Assembly (NCBI RefSeq): GCF_023155275.1
Contig: NZ_JALMUV010000004.1
Span: forward strand, 210,300 to 274,299
Length of the DNA: 64,000 bases
Direction: 5' to 3'
Source: Streptomyces rhizoryzae
GTDB lineage: Bacteria > Actinomycetota > Actinomycetes > Streptomycetales > Streptomycetaceae
Within the stretch, counting starts at the first letter, position 1, and each line of letters opens with the position of its first letter. A program made the position numbers and the translations under genes. The notes under the pieces were generated by a model. The model saw nothing but the letters and a program-made list of their open reading frames with translations, had not been told where the DNA came from and did not search any database. Positions 52,373 through 62,682 of this stretch are shown piece by piece.

Positions 52373-53161
52373 GTGAGCTTGAGGATCGTTGTCTGTGTGA
52401 AGTACGTGCCCGACGCCACCGGCGACCGGCACTTCGCCGAGGACCTGACCGTCGACCGCGACGACGTGGACGGCCTCCTCTCGGAGCTCGACGAGTACGC
52501 CGTCGAGCAGGCCCTGCAGATCAAGGAAGCCAACGACGACGACGCCGAGATCACGGTCCTGACCGTCGGTCCCGAGGACGCCAACGACGCGCTGCGCAAG
52601 GCGCTGTCGATGGGCGCCGACAAGGCCGTCCACGTCGAGGACGACGATCTGCACGGCACCGACGCGCTCGGCACCTCGCTCGTGCTCGCCAAGGCCATCG
52701 AGAAGACCGGCTACGACCTCGTGGTCTGCGGTATGGCGTCCACCGACGGCACCATGGGCGTGCTGCCCGCGCTGCTCGCCGAGCGCCTGGGCGTCCCGCA
52801 GGTCACCCAGCTCTCCCAGGTCGCGGTCGCCGACGGCAAGGTGACCGGCCGCCGGGACGGCGACACCGCCAGCGAGCAGCTGGAGGCCGCGCTGCCGGCC
52901 GTCGTCTCCGTCACCGACCAGTCGGGCGAGGCGCGTTACCCCTCCTTCAAGGGCATCATGGCCGCCAAGAAGAAGCCGGTGGAGTCCCTGGACCTGGAGG
53001 ACCTGGACATCGAGGCGGACGAGGTCGGCCTGGAGGGTGCCTGGACCAAGGTCGAGTCGGCCGCCGAGCGCCCGGCCCGCACCAAGGGCACGATCGTCAC
53101 GGACGAGGGCGAGGGCGCCAAGCAGCTCGCCGAGTTCCTCGCGGGCCAGAAGTTCATCTGA
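52373..53161 (+). CDS. etfB: Electron transfer flavoprotein, beta subunit
   Basis: A 262-residue FixA/EtfB protein. It starts LRIVVCVKYVPDATGDRHF, has ELDEYAVEQALQIKEAN, the AMP-binding region VVCGMASTDGTMGVLPALLAERLG and the signature VVSVTDQSGEARYPSFKGIMAAKKKP. With EtfA it accepts electrons from acyl-CoA and similar dehydrogenases and passes them to the membrane quinone pool. GTG 52373 follows AGGAGAG. Confidence 0.95.
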   Translation: MSLRIVVCVKYVPDATGDRHFAEDLTVDRDDVDGLLSELDEYAVEQALQIKEANDDDAEITVLTVGPEDANDALRKALSMGADKAVHVEDDDLHGTDALGTSLVLAKAIEKTGYDLVVCGMASTDGTMGVLPALLAERLGVPQVTQLSQVAVADGKVTGRRDGDTASEQLEAALPAVVSVTDQSGEARYPSFKGIMAAKKKPVESLDLEDLDIEADEVGLEGAWTKVESAAERPARTKGTIVTDEGEGAKQLAEFLAGQKFI

Positions 53162-53289
53162 GCCGCGGATCCGGATCCGGGGCGGCCGGGGCCGGCCCCC
53201 GCTTCCCCGCCCGTACCCGACGGCACACCTGACGGGCCGTCGGACCGATGCGTCCTCCCTCCCGCCCGCACTCTTCCAGGAGCACTCCC

Positions 53290-54252
<963 letters not shown>

Positions 54253-54282
54253 CCCGTCCGTCCCGCCCGCGGGACCCGTCCC

Positions 54283-54315
54283 AAGGCCCCGTGCGCCCGG
54301 TGCGTACGGGGCCTT
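54283..54315. terminator. Hairpin terminator after etfA
   Basis: Perfect 10-bp arms AAGGCCCCGT and ACGGGGCCTT with 13-base loop, 30 bases after the etfA stop and before the convergent DinB-like gene at 54352. Symmetric, so may serve both. Confidence 0.75.
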
Positions 54316-54351
54316 CGGCGCGTCCGGCGGCGCTGCGGCGCCCGGCGGCCG

Positions 54352-54870
54352 TCAGGCGCCGGTCGCGCCGTCGATCGCCTCGCGCAACAGGTCCGCGTGC
54401 CCGTTGTGGCGCGCGTACTCCTCGATCATGTGGACGTAGACCCAGCGGAGGTTGAGGGTGCGCCCGTCGGCGACGGTGAAGGTCTCGTCCAGGCCGCGGC
54501 CGGCCGCCGCCGCGTCGCAGGCCGCGATCTCCGCGCGGAAGGCGGCGAAGTCGGCGGCCGCGGTGGCCGGGGAGCCGCCGTCGAAGTCGCCGTCCGGGTC
54601 CTCGTCGGTGAAGTGGAGGTGGCCGACGTCCTCGCCCGCGAAGCACGTGCGGAACCACCAGCGGTCGGCGTCCGTCAGGTGGCGCACCAGCCCGAGCAGG
54701 GTGAGGCCGGACGGCGGGGTGGCGGCCCGGGCCAGCTGGTCGGCGGTCAGGCCCGCGCACTTGGCGAGCAGGGTGTCGCGGTGGTGATCCAGCCAGCCTT
54801 GCAGCATCGCGCGCTCGTCCGCGGCGGCCGGCCGCTCCCGGCGCTCCACAGGGGGTGCAGTCCATGTCAT
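54352..54870 (-). CDS. DinB-superfamily (DUF664) protein
   Basis: A 172-residue four-helix metal-binding type protein: [52 protein letters not shown] and a final [26 protein letters not shown]. Three histidines in the DinB positions ([16 protein letters not shown]) fit a metal site. The function is unknown; relatives include thiol transferases. ATG 54870 starts the homology; no clear ribosome site. It is convergent with etfA. Confidence 0.83.
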   Translation of the reverse strand: MTWTAPPVERRERPAAADERAMLQGWLDHHRDTLLAKCAGLTADQLARAATPPSGLTLLGLVRHLTDADRWWFRTCFAGEDVGHLHFTDEDPDGDFDGGSPATAAADFAAFRAEIAACDAAAAGRGLDETFTVADGRTLNLRWVYVHMIEEYARHNGHADLLREAIDGATGA

Positions 54871-55009
54871 GCGGGGATTCTGGGCCGCGGCGGGCGGCCC
54901 GCGCCAGGGAGTTATGGGGCCGGGCCGCGGCGGTGACCTGCGCCGCCACGGCCGGGAAGGTGTTGACCTCGCCACACGACCCGGTTAGCTTCGCTATACG
55001 GATTGTTGA

Positions 55010-55024
55010 TTCCGTTACGCGGAA
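55010..55024. promoter_or_regulatory. Palindrome TTCCGTTACGCGGAA upstream of the DUF6986 gene
   Basis: 50 bases before the ATG 55074, near a low-G+C patch CTATACGGATTGTTGATTCC. One base different from 18743-18757 in the cluster promoter. Typical location for an operator overlapping or following the promoter. Confidence 0.55.
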
Positions 55025-55073
55025 ATGCCCGGGCCATGGCGGCACCGGGCACAAGCACCGGGAGGGTACCGAA

Positions 55074-56357
55074 ATGGGGCAGCAGGAGACCGTGGCGACG
55101 AGCCTCGCAGACACCGTACGCGAGGGCATCGGAGCCGCTCTCGCCGAGGTGGACGCCGATCTGGCGCGGCGCTACCCGGGCGACCCCGGCACCCGCCAGC
55201 CGGTCCACACCGTCTACGTCCCCGGCGACGCCTTCACCGCCGGCACCATCCGCTCCTGGGGCGACCAGGCGCTGGCCATGCTCGACGAGCACGCCCCGGA
55301 CGCCGGCGCCCTCGCCGCCGTCCTCGGCATCTCCGACGAACTGGCCGGCCCGGTCCACGAGCGGGTCCGCGCCAAGCTGGAGCGCGAGCCGGTCGAGGAC
55401 CTGCGGATCGACTTCGAGGACGGGTACGGCCTGCGCTCGGACGCCGAGGAGGACGAGGCCGCGGCCCGCGCCGCCGCCCTGGTCGCCGCCGCCTACCGGG
55501 ACGGCACCGCCGCCCCCTACATGGGCATCCGGATGAAGTGCATGGAGGCCGCCGTCCGCGACCGCGGCATCCGCACCCTGGACATCTTCCTCACCGGCCT
55601 GATGGAGGCCGGCGGCCTGCCCGAGGGCCTCGTCCTCACCCTCCCCAAGGTCACCTACGCCGAGCAGGTCACCGCGATGGTCCGCCTGCTGGAGGCGTTC
55701 GAGAAGGCCCGCGGCCTGGAACCGGGCCGGATCGGCTTCGAGATCCAGATCGAGACCACCCAGTCCATCCTGGGCGCCGACGGCCGGGCCACCGTCGCCC
55801 GCATGATCGAGGCCGCCGAGGGCCGCGCCACCTCCCTGCACTACGGCACCTTCGACTACAGCGCCTCCTGCGGGGTCAGCGCCGCCTACCAGGCCAGCGA
55901 CCACCCCGTCGCCGACCACGCCAAGGCCGTCATGCAGGTCGCCGCCGCCGGCACCGGCGTCCGCCTCTCCGACGGCTCCACCAACGTGCTGCCGGTCGGC
56001 CCCACCGCCCAGGTCCACGAAGCCTGGAAGCTGCACCACGGCCTCACCCGCCGCGCCCTGGCCCGCGCCTACTACCAGGGCTGGGACATGCACCCGGGCC
56101 ACCTCCCGACCCGCTACGCCGCCGTCTACGCCTTCTACCGCGAGGGCCTGGAGAAGGCCGCCGCCCGCCTCGCCGCCTACGTGGCCAAGGCCGGCGGCGA
56201 CATCGCCGACGAGCCCGCCACCGCCAAGGCCCTCAGCGGCTATCTCCTCCGCGGCCTCGACTGCGGCGCCGTCGACGCCTCCGAGGTCGCCGACCTCACC
56301 GGCCTCACCCGTGCCGACCTCGACGGCCTGGCGGGCCGCGGAGTCAAGCCGGCCTGA
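55074..56357 (+). CDS. DUF6986 protein, aldolase/citrate lyase-like TIM barrel
   Basis: A 427-residue protein with the HpcH/HpaI-like fold, close to the phosphoenolpyruvate/malate synthase superfamily: VEDLRIDFEDGYGLRSDAEEDEAA has the acidic metal-binding strand, then GFEIQIETTQSILGADG with the metal Glu and LHYGTFDYSASCGVSAAYQ. The last 90 residues are a helical domain. The family is found in many actinobacteria but its reaction is not established; C-C bond cleavage or condensation of a 2-oxo acid is plausible. GGGAGG precedes ATG 55074. Confidence 0.85.
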   Translation: MGQQETVATSLADTVREGIGAALAEVDADLARRYPGDPGTRQPVHTVYVPGDAFTAGTIRSWGDQALAMLDEHAPDAGALAAVLGISDELAGPVHERVRAKLEREPVEDLRIDFEDGYGLRSDAEEDEAAARAAALVAAAYRDGTAAPYMGIRMKCMEAAVRDRGIRTLDIFLTGLMEAGGLPEGLVLTLPKVTYAEQVTAMVRLLEAFEKARGLEPGRIGFEIQIETTQSILGADGRATVARMIEAAEGRATSLHYGTFDYSASCGVSAAYQASDHPVADHAKAVMQVAAAGTGVRLSDGSTNVLPVGPTAQVHEAWKLHHGLTRRALARAYYQGWDMHPGHLPTRYAAVYAFYREGLEKAAARLAAYVAKAGGDIADEPATAKALSGYLLRGLDCGAVDASEVADLTGLTRADLDGLAGRGVKPA

Positions 56358-56788
56358 ACCGCCGCGCGTCCGGCCCGCCGCCCGACCCGGTGAGCCGGTC
56401 CGGGCCCGCGCCCGGCCGCCGCACCGCTGCCCCCGGGCGCGGCGCTCCTCCCCGGGGGCCCGCCCCGGGGCGCGGGCGCACGGACCGCCCGGCGGGCCGA
56501 TGGCACCCGCGGCCCGGCACCGGCCCCGCGTGCCACCGCAGGCCGCTGGGGTCTGTTGCGAAGGTGCGGGTAACGGCCGCGTGCCGCTGTGTTGTGGTCG
56601 TCCTTGTCGCACTCGGGCGGCTGTCCGCCTTGCGATCCGCGCTCGCGGCGGTTGCGGACGCGGTCCGTCGGGACCGGGATCGGCTTGCTTGGAGTGCACT
56701 CCAAGGTCATAGCGTTGCGACGGCTGAACCGAACACCCCACGCGTCGACGCATCATCCCGCACGACCAACGGAAAAAGGGGGCACGTG
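56358..56788. other. 431-base gene-free region before the SDR gene
   Basis: Holds a GC-rich segment without coding signal (56360-56560) and a promoter region with an 18-bp MerR-type palindrome at 56688-56705. Open frames here lack family similarity. No terminator is certain. Confidence 0.5.
56688..56705. promoter_or_regulatory. MerR-type operator CTTGGAGTGCACTCCAAG
   Basis: Perfect 18-base palindrome, 83 bases upstream of the SDR start. The form TTGGAGTGnnCTCCAA is typical of MerR-family activator sites placed in the spacer of a promoter; TTGGAG may be part of the -35 and CATAGCG soon after may be the -10. No MerR gene is adjacent. Confidence 0.72.
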
Positions 56789-57580
56789 ATGGACGACCAC
56801 TTCACCACGCACGCAGAACTCTTCGATCTGGGCGGGAAGCGCGCGCTCGTCACCGGCGGCACCCGAGGCATCGGAATGATGATCGCGCGCGGCCTTCTCC
56901 AGGCGGGCGCCCGCGTGGTCATCAGCTCACGCAACGCGGAAGCGTGCGCTCAGGCACAGGAACGGCTGTCAGCATGCGGTGAGGTGCGGGCCATCCCCGC
57001 CGATCTGTCCCGCCACGACGAGTGCCGGCGGCTGTCCGACCTCGTCACCGCCGACTCGGAGCGTCTCGACATCCTCGTCAACAACGCGGGTGCCCTGTGG
57101 GACGAGCCGCTGGCGACGTTCCCGGACGCGGCCTGGGACACGGTCGTCGACCTCAATCTGAAGGCGCCGTTCCGGCTGGTCCAGGCGCTGCTGCCCGCAC
57201 TTCGCAAGGCGGGCACCATCGACGATCCCGCGCGGGTCATCAACATCGGCAGCATCGCCGCCCTCCACATCCCCCAGCGGCCCAACTACTCGTACTCCAG
57301 CAGCAAGGCCGCACTGCACCAACTCACCAGGGTGCTCGCCAAGGAACTGGGACCGCAGCACGTCACCGTGAACGCCGTGGCGCCGGGGCCGTTCCCGTCG
57401 GCGATGATGGCGGCGACCCTCGACGAGTTCGGCGAGGCGATCGCGGCGTCGGCCCCACTGCGCCGGATCGGCCGCGACGACGACATGGCGGGTGTCGCCG
57501 TGTTCCTCGCCAGCCGGGCAGGCGCGTACCTGACAGGCGCCGTGATCCCCGTCGACGGCGGCATCGCCACCACCGCGTAG
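56789..57580 (+). CDS. SDR-family oxidoreductase (classical)
   Basis: A 263-residue classical short-chain dehydrogenase: cofactor loop VTGGTRGIG, ISSRNAEACAQA (Ser-Arg suggests NADP), NNAGA, catalytic Ser in INIGSIAALH and Tyr/Lys in YSYSSSKAALH, and VAPGPFPSAMM. Resembles 3-ketoacyl-ACP reductases and RhlG-type enzymes. ATG 56789 follows AAAGGGGG. Under probable MerR control. Substrate unknown. Confidence 0.9.
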   Translation: MDDHFTTHAELFDLGGKRALVTGGTRGIGMMIARGLLQAGARVVISSRNAEACAQAQERLSACGEVRAIPADLSRHDECRRLSDLVTADSERLDILVNNAGALWDEPLATFPDAAWDTVVDLNLKAPFRLVQALLPALRKAGTIDDPARVINIGSIAALHIPQRPNYSYSSSKAALHQLTRVLAKELGPQHVTVNAVAPGPFPSAMMAATLDEFGEAIAASAPLRRIGRDDDMAGVAVFLASRAGAYLTGAVIPVDGGIATTA

Positions 57581-57584
57581 GCCC

Positions 57585-58625
57585 CTAGCCGTCCGTCGGC
57601 GCGATCTCCCCCGAGCCGCGGGGGATCAGGCGGGTGGGGATCTCCAGGCGCCGCGGCGGCTCGCCGGCGCCGTCGAGGTGGCGGAAGAGGAGGCCGGCGG
57701 CGGTCCGGCCCAGGTGGGCGGCGTCCTGGGCGACGACCGTGATGGCCGGGTGGACCAGATCGGCCAGTTCGAAGTCGTCGAAGCCGACGAGGGCGACCGG
57801 CCGGTGGTGGGCGCGCAGGACCCGGACGGCGGTGACGGTGACGCGGTTGTTGCCCGCGAACAGCGCGGTGACTGGCTCCCGCGCGGCCAGCATCTCCGCG
57901 GCCGCGGACCGCACCCGGTCCGGGGCGGTGGACCCCAGGGAGACCCAGGAGCCGTCGACCGGGAGTCCGGCCGCGGCCATCGCGGTGCGGTAGCCGCGCA
58001 GCCGCTCCTTGGCGGTGTGGATGCGCGGCTGGTCGCCGATGAAGCCGATCCGGCGGTGGCCGTGGGCGATGAGGTGGGCCACCGCGTCCCGGGCGCCGCC
58101 GAAGTTGTCGGAGAGCACCACATCGGCGTCGATCCGGCCGGCCGGGCGGTCGACGAAGACGGTCGCCACCCCGGCGGCTATCTCCGGCTCCAGGTAGCGG
58201 TGGTCGTCGCCGGCCGGGATGACGACCAGCCCGTCCACCCGGCGGGCGCACAGCGCCAGTACCAACTCCTGCTCACGGGCCGGGTCCTCGGCGCTGGAAC
58301 CGTTGATCAGCAGCGCCCCGTGGCTGCGCGCCACCTCCTCCACGGCGCGGCTGAGCGGCCCGTAGAAGGGGTCGGCGAGGTCTTCGAGGACCAGGCCGAT
58401 GCTGGCCGTCCGGCCCTTGCGCAGGATCCGGGCGGAGTCGTTGCGCCGGAAGCCGAGGGCGGCGATGGCCTCCTGGACGCGGCGTTCGGTGTCCGGGGTG
58501 ACGCCCGGTTCGCCGTTGACCACCCGGGACACGGTCTTCAGGCCGACGCCGGCGCGCGCTGCGACATCCTTCATCGTCGGGCGGGTGCCGTAGCGAAGGG
58601 AGGTGCCGCGGGCGGTCTCGGTCAC
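57585..58625 (-). CDS. LacI-family transcription regulator
   Basis: A 346-residue repressor. Helix-turn-helix: PTMKDVAARAGVGLKTVSRVVNGEPGVTPDTERRVQEAI; sugar-binding domain begins GLVLEDLADPFYGPLSRAVEEVAR and has GHRRIGFIGDQ, FAGNNRVTVTAVRVLR and ALVGFDDFELADLV. GTG 58625 is the start. Divergent from the ROK kinase gene with the operator GACAACGTTGTC between them, so it likely represses itself and/or the kinase in response to a sugar. Confidence 0.93.
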   Translation of the reverse strand: MTETARGTSLRYGTRPTMKDVAARAGVGLKTVSRVVNGEPGVTPDTERRVQEAIAALGFRRNDSARILRKGRTASIGLVLEDLADPFYGPLSRAVEEVARSHGALLINGSSAEDPAREQELVLALCARRVDGLVVIPAGDDHRYLEPEIAAGVATVFVDRPAGRIDADVVLSDNFGGARDAVAHLIAHGHRRIGFIGDQPRIHTAKERLRGYRTAMAAAGLPVDGSWVSLGSTAPDRVRSAAAEMLAAREPVTALFAGNNRVTVTAVRVLRAHHRPVALVGFDDFELADLVHPAITVVAQDAAHLGRTAAGLLFRHLDGAGEPPRRLEIPTRLIPRGSGEIAPTDG

Positions 58626-58721
58626 GGGTGCGGTCCTGTCGTGCGGGGTTGGCTGCGGTGCCGGGCGCGCGGGCGGGGAGGCGTGCGGCGTGCCGGTGTG
58701 TGGCGACGAGCATAGCCCCTA

Positions 58722-58733
58722 GACAACGTTGTC
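58722..58733. promoter_or_regulatory. LacI-type operator GACAACGTTGTC
   Basis: Perfect 12-base palindrome with the central CG typical of LacI/GalR family sites. 97 bases from the LacI start and 76 from the ROK start. Confidence 0.8.
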
Positions 58734-58808
58734 AAATGCCGGGAGACTGGCGTTCTCACGCCGGGCCGGCGCCCCGGCCCCCGGGCCCACCAGGAGACTT
58801 CGACACCG

Positions 58809-59765
58809 ATGCAGACGGACCTCAGCGCAGCCCTGGACATCGGCGGCACCAAGATCGCCGGCGCTCTGGTGGACCCCCGCGGCAGACTCCTCGTCCGGGC
58901 CGCCCGGCCGACCCCCGCGGACCAGGACGGGGCCACCGTGATGCGCGCGGTCGCCGAGGTCGTCCGGGAACTGGCCGCCGGGCCGCACTGGGCTCGGGTG
59001 GCCGCCGTCGGCATCGGCAGCGCCGGCCCGGTGGACGCCGCGGCCGGCACCGTCAGCCCGGTCAACATCCCCGGCTGGCGCGACTTCCCGCTGGTCGCCG
59101 GGGTCCGCGCACTGGTCGGCGACCTGCCGGTGACGCTGGTCGGCGACGGTGTCGCGATGACCGCCGCCGAGCACTGGCAGGGCGCCGCGCGCGGCCACGA
59201 CAACGCGCTGTGCATGGTGGTCTCCACCGGGGTCGGCGGCGGCCTGGTCCTGAACGGGCGGCTGCACCCCGGCCCCTCGGGCAACGCCGGCCACATCGGG
59301 CACATCAGCGTCGATCTCGACGGGGACCCCTGTCCGTGCGGCGCCCGCGGCTGCGTCGAACGGATCGCCAGCGGCCCGAACATCGCCCGGCGCGCCCTGG
59401 CCAACGGCTGGCGGCCGGGCCCGGACGGGGACACCAGCGCCGCCGCGGTCGCCGCCGCGGCCCACGCCGGCGACCCGGTCGCCCTGCGCTCCTTCGAACG
59501 GGCCGCCCAGGCGCTGGCCGCCGGGATCGCCGCCACCGCCACCCTCGTCGAGATCGACATCGCGGTCGTCGGCGGCGGCGTCGCGGGCGCCGGCGAGGTC
59601 CTCTTCGCCCCCCTTCGGTCCGCCCTGCGCGAGTACGCCACGCTCTCCTTCGTCTCCGGCCTGACCGTGGTCCCGGCCCGCACCGGGACGGACGCCGGCG
59701 TCGTGGGGGCCGCCGCGGCAGCCGCCGAACGGTCCCGCGTGGCGGCGTTCGCGGTGGGGGGTTAG
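58809..59765 (+). CDS. ROK-family sugar kinase
   Basis: A 318-residue ROK kinase. Phosphate-binding LDIGGTKIAGALVD (about 9-22), GIGSAGPVDAAAGTV, STGVGGGLVLNG and the zinc-binding CPCGARGCVE with the preceding GHIGHISVD. Probably phosphorylates glucose, N-acetylglucosamine or another hexose. It has no N-terminal helix-turn-helix, so it is an enzyme and not a ROK repressor. Paired with the divergent LacI regulator. Confidence 0.93.
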   Translation: MQTDLSAALDIGGTKIAGALVDPRGRLLVRAARPTPADQDGATVMRAVAEVVRELAAGPHWARVAAVGIGSAGPVDAAAGTVSPVNIPGWRDFPLVAGVRALVGDLPVTLVGDGVAMTAAEHWQGAARGHDNALCMVVSTGVGGGLVLNGRLHPGPSGNAGHIGHISVDLDGDPCPCGARGCVERIASGPNIARRALANGWRPGPDGDTSAAAVAAAAHAGDPVALRSFERAAQALAAGIAATATLVEIDIAVVGGGVAGAGEVLFAPLRSALREYATLSFVSGLTVVPARTGTDAGVVGAAAAAAERSRVAAFAVGG

Positions 59766-60270
59766 CGCCGGGCCCGGTTCCGGACGGTTCCGGCCCTGGC
59801 CCCGCGGCGCCCCCGTCCCGAGCGGACCGCGGACGGCGGTGTCGTAGGAAGTCGTACGAACGCGGCCCCGTCCGCGGACGCGCCGTGCGCGAGCCGGCCG
59901 CGTCCCGGCCTCCCTTCGCCGAGGGGCCGGCGGCCGCGCACGCGCTGACGGCTCCGCTGCCGGACGTCGCAGCCCCGGCGGCGGGCCGGAAGCGGAGCCG
60001 GAGCCGGGAGCCGGTCGTCGGCGGTCGGCAATCAGCAATGGGCAGTCAGCAATGGGCAATCGGCAAGTGGCGGGCGGCGATCGGCGGGCGGCCGGGGCCC
60101 GGTCGGGCCGCGGGCGGCGGGCGGGAGGAAGGCGACCCGGTCGACGTGGTCCGGGGGCGCCCTCCGCCCCGTAGTCTGGTGGCGGCCGCCCAGAGGGCCG
60201 GGCGGGTGCCGCGGTGTGCCGGTGTACGGGCCGGCGCCGGTCACGAGACGGGCAGCGAGGGGTCGGCAGG
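59766..60270. other. 505-base gene-free region upstream of the kinase
   Basis: Between the ROK kinase and the protein kinase gene. Contains the 14-bp tandem repeat (60027-60069). The rest is GC-rich with no gene that I can support; short open frames on both strands are Arg/Pro-rich shadows. The promoter of the protein kinase must be here. Confidence 0.5.
60027..60069 (+). repeat. Tandem 14-15-bp repeat, three units
   Basis: Units GGCAATCAGCAATG, GGCAGTCAGCAATG and GGCAATCGGCAAGTG, diverging to the right. Lower G+C than the surroundings. Unit length is not a multiple of three, so it is not coding. Confidence 0.75.
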
Positions 60271-62349
60271 GTGACGTCGGGGGAGCACGAGCAGCACGGG
60301 GCGGACGGGTCCGGCGCGGCGGGCGGGGCGGACGGCCCCGGGCCGGCGGGCGGACCGCCGGGGCGGCCGGAGGGCGGGGTACCGCGGTCGGCCTCCCGCA
60401 GCGGGCCGCGACGCGGCCCCGACGACGACCTCACCGGCCGGCTGCTCGGCGGCCGTTACCGCGTCACCGGCCGGATCGGCCGCGGCGGGATGGGCGTGGT
60501 CTGCCGGGCCGAGGACCAGGTGCTGGGCCGCGAGGTCGCCCTCAAGGTCCTGCGCGCGTACACCGACGCCTCCGCCCCCGAACTCGCCGATCTGCGGACC
60601 CGCATGCAGCGCGAGGCACGGGCCGCGGCCCGGATCCGGCACTCCGGGGTGGTGACCGTCCACGACGTCATCGACGAGGCCGGCCGCCCGGTCATCGTCA
60701 TGGAACTGGTGGACGGCCCGTCCCTGGACGACGCCCTCGGCGCGCACGGCCCGCTGGACCCGCGGCAGGCCGCCCGGATCGGCGCCGCCGTGATGGACGC
60801 GCTGGACGCCGCCCACCAGGCCGGCGTGCTCCACCGGGACGTCAAGCCCGGCAACGTCCTGCTGGAGGGGTGGGGGCGCCCCGGCGGCGGCCGGGTGGTG
60901 CTCACCGACTTCGGCATCGCCAGTATCGAGGCGCCCGGCGACGGCGCCAGCACCAACATCACCCGCAGCGGCGAACTGGTCGGCTCCCTCGACTACTTGC
61001 CGCCCGAGCGGGCCCAGGGCATGGACCCCACCCCGGCCTCGGACATCTGGTCGCTGGGCATGACCCTGTACGCGGCGGTGGAGGGCGGCGGCGCGCCGTT
61101 CCGCCGGACGTCGGTGTACTCGACGCTCACCGCCATCGTCACCGAACCGCTGCCGGCGCCCCGGCGCGCCGGTCCGCTGACGCCGGTCCTGTACGCCCTG
61201 ATGGCGAAGAGCCCGGCCGACCGCCCGTCCGCGGCGCAGGCCCGCAGCATGCTCCAGGCGGTGGCCGACGGCCGCGACCCGGGTGCGGCGCTCCCGCCGC
61301 CCGCCCCGGCCTCCGGCACCCCCTACGCCCCCACCCAGACGGACGCGACGTCCGGCGCGGGCCCCCTGCCGCGGCCCGCCGCCCCCTGGACGGCACCGCC
61401 GGGCGTCGCCACCGGGCCGGGGGGCGCGTTCACCGGTCCGGTGGGCCAGGTCGGCCCCAACGCAGCGGCCCCACACGGAAGTTCCCCGGGACCGGGCACC
61501 CCCGGCCCGTTCGGTCCGTACCCGCCGGGCCCGTCCGCTCCGACCGGCCCCACCGGCCCGACCGCTCCCCTCCCCGGCGCGACCGGACCCCACCGCCCCT
61601 ACCCCCACCCGGGCCCCGGCCCGGAGACCGCACGGGTGCCGGTGCGCCGGCCCCGTCGGGTGGTGCTGGCCGCGGCGGCCGCTCTCGCCGTGCTGGCGGC
61701 CGGTGGCGGGATCACCTACGCGCTGATCGGCGGTGGCTCCGGCGGCCGGGACACCGCGGGCGGCCGGCAGCCGGCCGTACCGGCCACCACGCCGGGCGCG
61801 ACCGCGGGCAAGGGCGGTACGGCCGGCGACGGCAAGGCCAACGGCTCGTCCGCGTCCGGCCCGGCGACACCGTCGCACGACGCCTCGCCCTCGGGCAGCC
61901 CCGGTCCGGGCGGCCCCGGTGGGCAGCAGGGCGGCCGGAACGGCGGCGCCACCACGGGCGGCGGCCAGGGCGGCGCGGGCACGGGCGGCGGCACGACGGG
62001 TGGCACCACCGGCGGGTCCGGGGCCGCGGCCGGCGGCGCCACCGGCGGCGGGGGCCCGACCCACGGCCCGGCCTGCGTGGACATCGGCGGCGGCAAGGCC
62101 AACTGCGATGTGTGGCGTACCGCGGCCTCGTACACCGCCTCGTTCCAGCAGGTCGGGCACCTGAACATCGGCACCAACTACTTCTACTGCCAGGCGAAGC
62201 TGGGCCGCCGCGAGACGTACGGGAAGTGGACCAACGTCTGGTGGGCCAGGACCGATGACGACAGCGGCAATTCCGGTGTCTACGTCAGCGTCGTCTACCT
62301 CACCGGCGGCGACAACGACCAGCCGGTGCCCGGCCTGCGGACCTGCTGA
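60271..62349 (+). CDS. Membrane Ser/Thr protein kinase with extracellular cysteine domain
   Basis: A 692-residue PknB-type kinase. Kinase domain about 50-310: GRIGRGGMGVVCRAEDQVLGREVALKVL, HRDVKPGNVLL, LTDFGIAS. A Pro/Gly-rich linker follows (310-460), one membrane helix (VVLAAAAALAVLAAGGGITYALI), a Gly/Ser/Thr-rich stalk and a final 90-residue domain with CVDIGGGKANCDVWRT and FYCQAKLG ending in a Cys, likely disulfide-bonded outside the cell. No PASTA repeats. GTG 60271 chosen for its GAGGGG region and homology. Substrates unknown. Confidence 0.9.
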   Translation: MTSGEHEQHGADGSGAAGGADGPGPAGGPPGRPEGGVPRSASRSGPRRGPDDDLTGRLLGGRYRVTGRIGRGGMGVVCRAEDQVLGREVALKVLRAYTDASAPELADLRTRMQREARAAARIRHSGVVTVHDVIDEAGRPVIVMELVDGPSLDDALGAHGPLDPRQAARIGAAVMDALDAAHQAGVLHRDVKPGNVLLEGWGRPGGGRVVLTDFGIASIEAPGDGASTNITRSGELVGSLDYLPPERAQGMDPTPASDIWSLGMTLYAAVEGGGAPFRRTSVYSTLTAIVTEPLPAPRRAGPLTPVLYALMAKSPADRPSAAQARSMLQAVADGRDPGAALPPPAPASGTPYAPTQTDATSGAGPLPRPAAPWTAPPGVATGPGGAFTGPVGQVGPNAAAPHGSSPGPGTPGPFGPYPPGPSAPTGPTGPTAPLPGATGPHRPYPHPGPGPETARVPVRRPRRVVLAAAAALAVLAAGGGITYALIGGGSGGRDTAGGRQPAVPATTPGATAGKGGTAGDGKANGSSASGPATPSHDASPSGSPGPGGPGGQQGGRNGGATTGGGQGGAGTGGGTTGGTTGGSGAAAGGATGGGGPTHGPACVDIGGGKANCDVWRTAASYTASFQQVGHLNIGTNYFYCQAKLGRRETYGKWTNVWWARTDDDSGNSGVYVSVVYLTGGDNDQPVPGLRTC

Positions 62350-62682
62350 GCGCCGCCGGCCGGTCAGCCGGGCCCGGCCCGGGCCCGGTCCACGGGCGCT
62401 TGCCGCACGGCCTCGGCCCGCCGCCCATGGGACTCCGGTAGATGCGGCGCACCGCCCCCGGGCCGGGCCCCGCAGGCCGTAGGCGGGTGGGGGTTTCGGT
62501 GCTGGAGGGGCGGGGGAGCGCTTGTTTGCCGGGGCTTCGCGGCGGGGGAGACGGACCGGCATCCCCCGGGCGGGGTGTTCCTCAAGCGGTGTTCCCGGTG
62601 CTGCGCGCGGCCCGTGGTCCCGAGCGTTTCCGTGGCAGGGTGTTGCGGGCAACTCACCTGGGTCTAGGGAAGAGGGGAAACC
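62350..62682. other. 333-base gene-free region
   Basis: Starts with a short GC palindromic stretch (about 62365-62390, alternating CGGGCCC) that may terminate the kinase gene. Upstream of the kinase-NUDIX gene there is GGGAAGAGGGGAAACC ribosome site. Otherwise nothing recognised; open frames crossing here have no family similarity. Confidence 0.45.

Noticed and set aside
59766..60270. Arg/Pro-rich frames between the ROK and protein kinase genes
   Set aside because: No motif, wrong codon bias and broken by the 14-mer repeats.
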